From: Streptomyces melanogenes
Lineage (GTDB): Bacteria > Actinomycetota > Actinomycetes > Streptomycetales > Streptomycetaceae
DNA: 64,000 bases
Assembly (NCBI RefSeq): GCF_014649795.1
Contig: NZ_BMTS01000022.1
Span: 59,698-123,697, forward strand
Reading direction: 5' to 3'
The notes under the pieces are model-generated. The model was given only the letters and a program-made list of their open reading frames with translations. It did no database searches and was not told the DNA's origin. Shown one piece after another: positions 8,501 through 14,486 of this stretch (position 1 is the first letter of the stretch; each line of letters opens with the position of its first letter). The translations under genes and the position numbers were made by a program.

Positions 8501-9445
8501 GAAGCCGTGCGGCGCGGCGTCCTGGATCCCTTGCTGCTGCGCGTTCTGGTACAGGCCCCTGACCGGTCGGAAGACGGCCGGTTCCTCCTGGAGGTCCCGC
8601 CGGAAGCCGTCGAGGGAGTGCGTACCGCGACCGTGGAGGTCTGCGTGCCGCAGGCCCTCTTCGAGACCCTCGAAAGTCCGGCACCCACCTACTACGGCCG
8701 TTTCGAGCGGGATGGCGTCCCGGTCTGGTTTCGACGCGTCACGCCGACCGCAGAGCACCACGCCTCACTCCTCATCCCCCTTCCCAGCGCCGTGGACGGG
8801 TTGGCCTTCGCCGCCGAAGCAACCGTCACCTGGGTGGAGCATCCGGCCCCCGTACTGAACGAGGTCACGCGGCGACTGAGCATGGAACTCGCCCCCTTGG
8901 TGCGCGAGCACGGGCTCGCCCAGATCGACCTGGTACAGGCGGCGGTGGACTCACGCCTGAGCTGGCCCCTGCCCATGGGTCCGGGCGGTGTGGGCTTCCG
9001 TGCCCGCGTCACCCTCCACCCCTCCCTCACCCCCCTCCGCACCCTCCTCACCCCCACCCGCACCGTCCTCGTCGACCACGACGGCACCCTCTCCCGCCCC
9101 CACGCCCGCGAGGCGATCCGGGCCCTCACCGGCTCCGGGCGGCGGGTCGTCGTCGTGACCGGCGGGGCGGAGGCTTCGGTCGAGCGGGTGCTCGGGGACG
9201 TGGCCGTGGACATCCGGGCCAGGACGCAGATGGGCGAGGACGCCATCCTCCAGGCCGTCGGGACCGTCGCCGACGCGCTCGTCGTCGGGCGCATGCCCGG
9301 TGCTGCGGCCGCCGCCGCCCGGCTCGGCGTCCCGTACGTCGGGATCGCCGACGGGGCGGCCTCGGCGGCGGACCTGCGGGCGGCGGGGGCGACCCTCGTC
9401 ACCACCTCGCTGTCCGCGATCGCCCAGGCGCTGGCGGACGGCTAG
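5555..9445 (+). CDS. Giant SAV_2336-type protein: vWA-like region, pseudokinase, wHTH-BTAD, HAD-like tail
   Basis: 1296 residues in one uninterrupted frame. Residues 1-50 form a helical module; 60-150 a Pro/Ala-rich linker; about 165-500 the SAV_2336-type region with vWA-like strands (LHLRIVFDSGPTMAMWRPLL, AVLVLSDCMGPQWRDG, PVAVVQPLPERLW) whose metal-site motif looks degenerate. Residues about 527-770 resemble a Ser/Thr kinase (GRYELLELIG) but Thr559 replaces the ATP-binding lysine (VAVTL) and HGGVRAEN (652-659) replaces HRDxxxxN; only the DFG-equivalent Asp672 remains. Residues about 780-930 read as a winged helix followed by a BTAD TPR-like domain as in SARP regulators. About 930-1165 is an unassigned strand-rich region. 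Residues 1170-1296 are HAD-like with Asp1174 and Asp1176 (DHDGTL) and a threonine-rich VVVVTGGAE. Last gene of the operon; four-base convergent overlap with BrkB. Confidence 0.85.
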   Translation: MSSEPAGQRHLADRLRRVLAAAGGRAPTGRELAEALWLAGHIRPEPEVRSGTDARLPLPPLPDDVRERAAREPEEAAGENPAEPPYEPERVPLRTPPPPAPAPERAGDHAPLLTPAPAMLAHPLALQRAVRPLKRRVPSAYERELDETATAHRGALVGDRPEWWFPVLRPRPERWLHLRIVFDSGPTMAMWRPLLRDLHRALAQTGAFRTVEVLPLAADGGLPARPAATSRTAVLVLSDCMGPQWRDGPAGRRWYRTLRGWARTLPVAVVQPLPERLWQYTAFAPAAGLLSAPGPGAAGTSLTFLPYESDAAAPAPGGIPVPVLEPSARWLRNWAELVGARGGTQVPGAAAVLGVRPPHGDPASPVPDLPADELVLRFRSVASPAAFRLAAHLAVGCAHLPVMRLVHAAVEPHPQPQHLAEVVVLSGMLTAVPGPPGAYDFRPGVREVLLGTLPHTAHVRTTGLLSRVNARIEAMAGAVPGEFRALVAARGGPVGAVPGDPFALVSRESVRLLRGPEGVGGGGRVLAGRYELLELIGPRPPGEVWRASELTWRRTVAVTLYRFPSDGRPAPTHGFLADARRVATVHHPQLLLNFDAFAAEDAWCLVTELVEAPTLRESMARHPDGWPAEDILRTGRELLSGLGALHEEGIVHGGVRAENVLMSDERGALLCDPGVRHDPGPRPEDDLLEVGRLLFEVAVGTRLTDEGLATAPAVLHEYRTPLSLAVRSAIAGLLDSSLGVRRRAAAELLDAPSTTRRVYRLLGPPEAWVDGIPAPDSDGPELRMLCALVLARGERVAGTELWEPEWRHDVHAVANRLRRLGHPVEGTADDTYRLTLKGADVDLLGAEQLVFQAEAAESSGDRDLALERYETALGLWAGEPLEGMPGYWAARHRGELAELLRTVVERRDVLLLRTPHTVVVIRVRSRETEVIPVALPATLEAVFGATPQAEDPYGAAHLVLRIDEPPHAVLRSVVEALPQALDEAVRRGVLDPLLLRVLVQAPDRSEDGRFLLEVPPEAVEGVRTATVEVCVPQALFETLESPAPTYYGRFERDGVPVWFRRVTPTAEHHASLLIPLPSAVDGLAFAAEATVTWVEHPAPVLNEVTRRLSMELAPLVREHGLAQIDLVQAAVDSRLSWPLPMGPGGVGFRARVTLHPSLTPLRTLLTPTRTVLVDHDGTLSRPHAREAIRALTGSGRRVVVVTGGAEASVERVLGDVAVDIRARTQMGEDAILQAVGTVADALVVGRMPGAAAAAARLGVPYVGIADGAASAADLRAAGATLVTTSLSAIAQALADG

Positions 9446-10611
9446 GGCTTGTCGCGCCCGTGCGGATCCCGCGTCCCGTGCAGCCGGGACTTCACGTCGT
9501 CCGGCGGGAGGAAGCGCGACCACCGCTCCGGGTACTCCGACGGCATCCCGGGGTCGGCGGGGTCGTAGTCGTCCGGGTCGGCCTGGTAGGCGGCCCGGGC
9601 CTGGGCCGCGCGGGCCACGATCTCGGCGGCCTGGGCCGTCTTGGCCCGCTCGTTGGCGGCTCGGGCGGCGGCCGTGGCGACCGACGGCCACACCCGGTCG
9701 ATCGCCGCGTTGACGGCCGCGCCCACCAGGACCGCGAAGGCCGAGACGCCGATCCACAGCAGCACGGCGACCGGCGCGGCCAACGAGCCGTAGATCGTGG
9801 GGCCCTCGACCGTGTTGGTGAGGTAGATCCGCAGCAGGAACGATCCGAGCACCCACATCGCCAGGGCGACCAGCGCGCCCGGCACGTCCTCGATCCAGGG
9901 CGAGCGGACCGGCACCGAGACGTGGAAGAGGGTGGTCAGGAATGCCACCGAAAGGAGGATCATCACGGGCCAGTACAGAACGCTGATCAGATCCGTCCCC
10001 CACGGGATCAGCTCGACCACCCGGTCCGGGCCGACCACCGCCAGCGGCAGCACCACCGCGCCGATCAGCAGGGCCACGATGTAGAGGAGCAGCGAGAGCA
10101 TCCGGGTGCGCACGATGCCCCGGTGGCCGTCGAGCCCGTACATCACGGTGATGGTGTCGATGAAGACGTTGACGGCCCGGGAGCCCGACCAGAGCGCGAA
10201 GGCGAAGCCGATGGAGACGATTTCCGGCCGTTTCCCCTTGGTGACGTCGGCCAGCAGCGGCTCGGCGAAGTCGTGGACGCCCCGGTCGGAGAGGACGGAC
10301 TGGGCGGCGGTGAGGATGTTCTTGTTGATGCTGGCGACGGTGTCCGTGTTGGTCCAGCCGTCCACGTAACCGAGCAGCGCGATAAGGCTGAGCAGCAGCG
10401 GAGGCAGCGAGAGCAGGGTGAAGAAGGCCGCTTCGGCGGCGAGTCCGAGGATGCGGTACTCGATGCACGAGTTGACGGTGTCCTTCAGGAGCAGCCAGGC
10501 CATCTTCCGCTTCGATACGTTGCGGTAGAGGACGCGGGCCCGGTGGAGTCTGCTCGGGGCCCGGTGGAGTCGGCCCGATGGCCGCTCGGGTGTTTCATTT
10601 GCTGGCTGCAC
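9442..10611 (-). CDS. YihY/BrkB-family inner-membrane protein
   Basis: 389 residues. The region around residues 35-95 (VNSCIEYRILGLAAEAAFFTLLSLPPLLLSLIALLGYV) is the characteristic first part of YihY/BrkB proteins, followed by five more hydrophobic segments including VFIDTITVMYGL, WPVMILLSVAFLTTLF and LWIGVSAFAVLVGAAVNAAI. The C-terminus (about 320-389) is charged and cytoplasmic. The family's molecular role is unsettled; it was once called ribonuclease BN in error. The GTG at 10611 leaves only 17 bases to the divergent aidB-type start and the first 20 residues contain a duplicated RLHRAPSRLHRAR, so an internal ATG at 10503 (MAWLLLKDTV) may be the real start, leaving about 125 bases for a shared promoter region. 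The stop overlaps the preceding convergent gene by four bases. Confidence 0.85.
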   Translation of the reverse strand: MQPANETPERPSGRLHRAPSRLHRARVLYRNVSKRKMAWLLLKDTVNSCIEYRILGLAAEAAFFTLLSLPPLLLSLIALLGYVDGWTNTDTVASINKNILTAAQSVLSDRGVHDFAEPLLADVTKGKRPEIVSIGFAFALWSGSRAVNVFIDTITVMYGLDGHRGIVRTRMLSLLLYIVALLIGAVVLPLAVVGPDRVVELIPWGTDLISVLYWPVMILLSVAFLTTLFHVSVPVRSPWIEDVPGALVALAMWVLGSFLLRIYLTNTVEGPTIYGSLAAPVAVLLWIGVSAFAVLVGAAVNAAIDRVWPSVATAAARAANERAKTAQAAEIVARAAQARAAYQADPDDYDPADPGMPSEYPERWSRFLPPDDVKSRLHGTRDPHGRDKP

Positions 10612-10628
10612 GTCCTTACCGTATCGGC

Positions 10629-12263
10629 ATGGCAGCCACCACCCACACAGTGACCAACCAGGCTCCGCCCCTGGTGGGATACGACGTCTTCTTGTCCGAC
10701 CGCGCTCTCGCCGAGGGGGTGGAGCGGCATCTGGCGCCCGGTCTCGTCGAGGAGGCGCGGGACGAGCTCAGCGCCCTCGGGCGCACCGCGGGTTCCGCCC
10801 AGGCGCAGGAGTGGGGCGTCCTGGCGAACGAGAACCCACCGAAGCTGCGCACCCACGACCGCTACGGCAACCGGATCGACGAGGTGGACTTCCACCCGAG
10901 CTGGCACCGGCTGCTCGAGCACGCCGTCGGGGCGGGCCTCACCGACGCCTGGGGGCGGCCGGGCGGGCACGTGCGGCGCGCCGCCGGGTTCCTGGTGTGG
11001 ACGCAGGCCGAGGCGGGCCACGGGTGCCCGCTGTCGATGACGCACGCGGCGGTGCCCGCGCTGCGCACCGACCCGGCGCTGGCGGCCGAGTGGGAGCCCC
11101 GGCTCACCTCCCATGTGTACGAGGAGGGGCTGCGGCCGGCCGGCGACAAGGCCGGGGTGCTCTTCGGGATGGGCATGACGGAGAAGCAGGGCGGCAGCGA
11201 CGTCCGGGCCAACACCACCCAGGCGAGGCCGCTGGGGGACGCCGGTGAGTACCTGCTGACCGGGCACAAGTGGTTCTGCTCGGCGCCGATGTGCGACGGG
11301 TTCCTGGTGCTCGCGCAGGCGCCCGGCGGGCTGACCTGCTTCCTGGTGCCCCGGGTCCTCGACGACGGGACCCGCAACACGTTCCGGATCCAGCGGCTCA
11401 AGGACAAGCTGGGCAACAGGTCCAACGCCTCCAGCGAGGTCGAGTTCGACGAGACGTGGGCGCGCCGGGTCGGCGACGAGGGGCGCGGGGTGCGCACCAT
11501 CATCGAGATGGTGGCGGCGACCCGGCTGGACTGCGTGGTGGGCTCGGCGGCGCTGATGCGCCACGGCGTGGCGCAGGCGATCCACCACGCCGCGTACCGC
11601 AGCGCGTTCGGCGGGGTGCTGATCGAGAAGCCGCTGATGAAGAACGTGCTGGCGGATCTGGCGCTGGAGTCGGAGGCGGCGACCACGCTGGCGCTGCGGC
11701 TCGCGGCGGCCAACGACTCCGGTTCGGAGCAGGACCGGGCGCTGCTGCGGCTCGCGGTGCCGGCTGCCAAGTACTGGGTGACCAAGCGGTGTACGCCGGT
11801 CGTCGCCGAGGCCCTCGAATGTCTGGGCGGCAACGGGTACGTGGAGGAGTCCGGGCTGCCCCGGCTGTTGCGCGAGTCGCCGCTGAACTCGATCTGGGAG
11901 GGCTCGGGTAACGTCCAGGCGCTGGACGTACTGCGGGCGCTCCAGCGCGAGCCGCACGCCCTGGACGCCTTCCTGCAGGAGGTCGGCCGGGCGCGGGGCG
12001 CGGACCACCGCCTGGACGGGGCGATCAAGAACCTGCTGACGGAGCTGGCGGACCTGGACGGCATCGAGGCCCGGGCGCGCCGCCTGGTGGAGCGGATGGC
12101 GCTGGTGCTCCAGGGGGCGCTGCTGGTGCGCTGGGCGCCGTCGCAGGTCGCGGACGCGTTCTGCGCGTCCCGCCTCGGCGGCGACTGGGGTACGGCCTTC
12201 GGGACGCTGCCGCACACGCTCGACCTGGGCGCGGTCGTGGAGCGGGCGCGGGCGGAGGCCTGA
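10629..12263 (+). CDS. aidB: AidB-type acyl-CoA dehydrogenase (DNA alkylation response family)
   Basis: 544 residues, the usual size for AidB and clearly longer than the 380-400 of ordinary acyl-CoA dehydrogenases. The N-terminus THTVTNQAPPLVGYDVFLSD and NENPPKLRTHDRYGNRIDEV matches the family opening, and the FAD-binding core includes GMGMTEKQGGSDVRANTT, GHKWFCSAP, LKDKLGNRSNASSEVEF and ECLGGNGYVEESGLPRLLRE with NSIWEGSGN. E. coli AidB binds FAD and DNA and is induced by alkylation stress, with its catalytic role unclear; whether this orthologue has that role is inference. I chose the ATG at 10629; the longer frame from 10578 adds residues absent from the family. It is followed by two strong hairpins, so it is probably monocistronic. 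Confidence 0.92.
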   Translation: MAATTHTVTNQAPPLVGYDVFLSDRALAEGVERHLAPGLVEEARDELSALGRTAGSAQAQEWGVLANENPPKLRTHDRYGNRIDEVDFHPSWHRLLEHAVGAGLTDAWGRPGGHVRRAAGFLVWTQAEAGHGCPLSMTHAAVPALRTDPALAAEWEPRLTSHVYEEGLRPAGDKAGVLFGMGMTEKQGGSDVRANTTQARPLGDAGEYLLTGHKWFCSAPMCDGFLVLAQAPGGLTCFLVPRVLDDGTRNTFRIQRLKDKLGNRSNASSEVEFDETWARRVGDEGRGVRTIIEMVAATRLDCVVGSAALMRHGVAQAIHHAAYRSAFGGVLIEKPLMKNVLADLALESEAATTLALRLAAANDSGSEQDRALLRLAVPAAKYWVTKRCTPVVAEALECLGGNGYVEESGLPRLLRESPLNSIWEGSGNVQALDVLRALQREPHALDAFLQEVGRARGADHRLDGAIKNLLTELADLDGIEARARRLVERMALVLQGALLVRWAPSQVADAFCASRLGGDWGTAFGTLPHTLDLGAVVERARAEA

Positions 12264-12282
12264 CCAGCGTTGCGAGAAGGGC

Positions 12283-12314
12283 GGGCGCCCGGGCCTTCAG
12301 CGGCCCGGGCGCCC
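12283..12314 (+). terminator. Hairpin terminator after aidB
   Basis: A perfect 13-base inverted repeat (GGGCGCCCGGGCC, loop TTCAGC, then its complement) starts 19 bases after the aidB stop. There is no U-tract, as is common for Streptomyces terminators. Confidence 0.8.
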
Positions 12315-12331
12315 TGACCGGAACGTGCGTC

Positions 12332-12365
12332 GGGGGTGGTGCTGCGCCGACACGGCACCACCCCC
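12332..12365 (+). terminator. Second hairpin after aidB
   Basis: A perfect 11-base stem GGGGGTGGTGC / GCACCACCCCC around a 12-base loop lies 17 bases beyond the first hairpin. The tandem arrangement suggests a backup terminator insulating the regulator gene that follows. Confidence 0.65.
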
Positions 12366-12450
12366 GCACTCTCATGTGCCCTCACGGGCCATGACGACCG
12401 GACGTCCGGTGTTCCACCACCTTCGTACACACGCACAGCCGTTCGCGAGA

Positions 12451-12472
12451 GTTGCAAAGGGTTGCAACCCTT
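12451..12472. promoter_or_regulatory. Palindromic operator candidate upstream of the GAF-wHTH regulator
   Basis: AAGGGTTGCAACCCTT at 12457-12472 is a perfect 16-base palindrome, and its core GTTGCAA also occurs at 12451-12457, so GTTGCAA repeats with a 10-base period, one helical turn. It sits 103 bases before the regulator start at 12575. The rest of the 311-base gap between aidB and this regulator holds only the two hairpins. Autoregulation by the GAF-wHTH protein is a natural guess but not shown. Confidence 0.5.
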
Positions 12473-12574
12473 GTGCGGCATATCGCCGCGCGCGAACGCC
12501 CGGGCGGGCACGATGAATTCGTGGCACCCGCGTTCAACTCCCCCTCGGAACGCCGGTGCCGGCAGGAGGACCCA

Positions 12575-13870
12575 GTGCAGGACACCACCCCCCTCGACCC
12601 GGCCCGGCTGGCCGCGATGGACGTGCGGGAAGCCACTCGGCTGCTGAAGGGCATGCGGGCGGCCGCGCTCGCCGGACTGCCCTCCAAGGTCGCCCCGCGC
12701 GCGGAGATCGACGCGTCCTGGCGCCGGGTGCTCGGCCACGGCGTGGACCCGGACGGCGCCCGCCAGAGCGGGCTGCTGCCGCTGGCGGAGGTGGAGCGGC
12801 GGCGCCAGGCCTCCCCGCTCAGGGAGGTGCTGCCGGTGCTGCGGGAGGCGCTGGTGTCGGTCGCGGACGCCGCGCAGCACATCATGGTCGTCTCCGACGC
12901 CGACGGGAAACTGCTGTGGCGCGAGGGGCACGCCTCCGTCCTGCGGAGCGCCGACGCGCTGGGTTTCGAGGTCGGGGCCGACTGGAGCGAGGGCGTGGTG
13001 GGGACCAACGGGGTGGGCACCCCGCTGATCACCGGCCGCCCGATGCAGGTGTACTCGGCCGAGCACTTCGTCTCCACCCACCACACCTGGACGTGCGCGG
13101 GCGCGCCGATCGTCGACCCGCGCGACGGGCGGCTGCTCGGCGTGGTGGACGTGAGCGGCCCGCTGTCCACGATGCACCCGGCGACGCTGGCGTTCGTCAC
13201 CTCCGTCTCGCGCCTCGCCGAGGCCGAGCTGCGCACCCGCCACCTCGCCGCCGTGGAGCGGCTGCGCACGGTGGCGGCTCCCGTGCTGTGCCGGGTCGGC
13301 GGCCGGGCGCTCGCCGTGGACACCAACGGCTGGACGGCGGCGGTGACGGGGATGCCGCCGGTGGACCGGCTGCCGCTGCCGAAGTCGTTCCGGGCGGGCC
13401 GCGTCTGGCTGCCCTCGCTCGGCATGTGCGCGGTCGAGCCGCTGCCGGGCGGCTGGCTGGTGCAGGCGGTGGGCGACGACGTACGGCCGGCGGACGCGAT
13501 ACCCCTGCGGGTGGTGCTGGACCTGAGCCGTCCGCGCCGCTCGTCGGTGACGGTCTCGGGGGACGCGGGCAGCTGGACCCAGGAGCTGAGCCCGCGCCAC
13601 GCCGAGCTCCTCTACGTACTGGCCCTGCACCGCACCGGCCGCACGGCCGCGCAGCTGGCCCACGACATCTTCGAGGACCCGACGCGTACGGTAACGGTAC
13701 GGGCGGAGATGTCCCGGTTGCGGCGCCATCTGGCCGAGGTGCTGGCCCATCGGCCGTACCGGTTCGCGGAGGACGTGGAGGTGGAGGTGGTCCAGCCGCC
13801 CCACCCGGCGGACCTGCTCCCCCACTCGACGGCCCCGGCGGTGCGGGGGGGCCGCCACCACCCGTACTGA
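12575..13870 (+). CDS. GAF-domain transcriptional regulator with C-terminal winged helix
   Basis: 431 residues. Residues about 20-70 resemble the N-terminal segment of AcoR-type activators (IDASWRRVLGHGVDPDG). A GAF sensor follows (about 95-230): HIMVVSDADGKLLWREGH, LGFEVGADWSEGVVGTNGVGTPLITG and APIVDPRDGRLLGVVDVSGP. The C-terminal region (about 330-405) has a helix-turn-helix type fold with LSPRHAELLYVLALHRTGRT and VTVRAEMSRLRRHLAEVL. No sigma-54 AAA+ domain is present, so it is not a full AcoR. The GTG start at 12575 is set by AGGAGGA at 12564-12570, four bases upstream; the open frame extends further 5' without a ribosome site. Ligand and targets are unknown. Confidence 0.88.
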   Translation: MQDTTPLDPARLAAMDVREATRLLKGMRAAALAGLPSKVAPRAEIDASWRRVLGHGVDPDGARQSGLLPLAEVERRRQASPLREVLPVLREALVSVADAAQHIMVVSDADGKLLWREGHASVLRSADALGFEVGADWSEGVVGTNGVGTPLITGRPMQVYSAEHFVSTHHTWTCAGAPIVDPRDGRLLGVVDVSGPLSTMHPATLAFVTSVSRLAEAELRTRHLAAVERLRTVAAPVLCRVGGRALAVDTNGWTAAVTGMPPVDRLPLPKSFRAGRVWLPSLGMCAVEPLPGGWLVQAVGDDVRPADAIPLRVVLDLSRPRRSSVTVSGDAGSWTQELSPRHAELLYVLALHRTGRTAAQLAHDIFEDPTRTVTVRAEMSRLRRHLAEVLAHRPYRFAEDVEVEVVQPPHPADLLPHSTAPAVRGGRHHPY

Positions 13871-13913
13871 CCTGCGCTTGAACGGGGAGCCCCGGCCGTG
13901 ATTCGGTGACGGC

Positions 13914-14477
13914 ATGAACATCCCCGTCACCACCTGGTCCCTGGAACAGACGTCCCCGGCGGACCTGCGCCCCGCCGCCGAGCCCACCGAAGACCTCCGG
14001 ATCGTCCGCGCCGAGGTGCCCTCACCGGAGTTCAGCCGCTTCCTCTACACGGCGGTCGGCGGCGACATCCACTGGATCGACCGCCTGTCGTGGTCGTACG
14101 CACAGTGGCAGGAGTTCCTTGCCAGGCCCGGCGTGGAGACCTGGGTGGCGTACGAGAACGGCACCCCGGCGGGTTACGTCGAGCTCGAAGCGCAGGACGA
14201 GGGCGCGGTGGAGATCGTCTACTTCGGCCTGATCCCCGCGTTCCGGGGCCGCCGCATAGGCGGCCCCCTGCTGTCGTACGGCATCGCCCGCGCCTGGGAC
14301 CTGGCGGACCGCTGGCCGGACCTCGACGCCACCAAGCGGGTGTGGCTGCACACGTGCTCGCTGGACGGGGAGCACGCGATGGACAACTATCTGCGGCGCG
14401 GGTTCCGGCTGTTCGACACGAAGGTGGCGCAGGAGCCGGAGGTGGAGACGCCGGGGCCCTGGCCCGGGGCGAACTAG
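13914..14477 (+). CDS. GNAT-family N-acetyltransferase
   Basis: 187 residues. Motif A with the acetyl-CoA binding turn reads VYFGLIPAFRGRRIGGPLLSYGI (about residues 101-123), preceded by the central strands TWVAYENGTPAGYVEL, and the C-terminal part has VWLHTCSLDGEHAMDNYLRRGFRLFDT, the usual last helix and strand. The substrate is not predictable. The ATG at 13914 gives MNIPVTTWSLEQT, about 43 bases after the regulator stop. The gene is nine bases from the end of the convergent NACHT gene with no hairpin between them. Confidence 0.85.
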   Translation: MNIPVTTWSLEQTSPADLRPAAEPTEDLRIVRAEVPSPEFSRFLYTAVGGDIHWIDRLSWSYAQWQEFLARPGVETWVAYENGTPAGYVELEAQDEGAVEIVYFGLIPAFRGRRIGGPLLSYGIARAWDLADRWPDLDATKRVWLHTCSLDGEHAMDNYLRRGFRLFDTKVAQEPEVETPGPWPGAN

Positions 14478-14486
14478 TCGCGGAGT

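Noticed and set aside
10578..10628. Longer N-terminus for the AidB-type protein
   Set aside because: The extra residues are absent from the family and would overlap the BrkB coding start.
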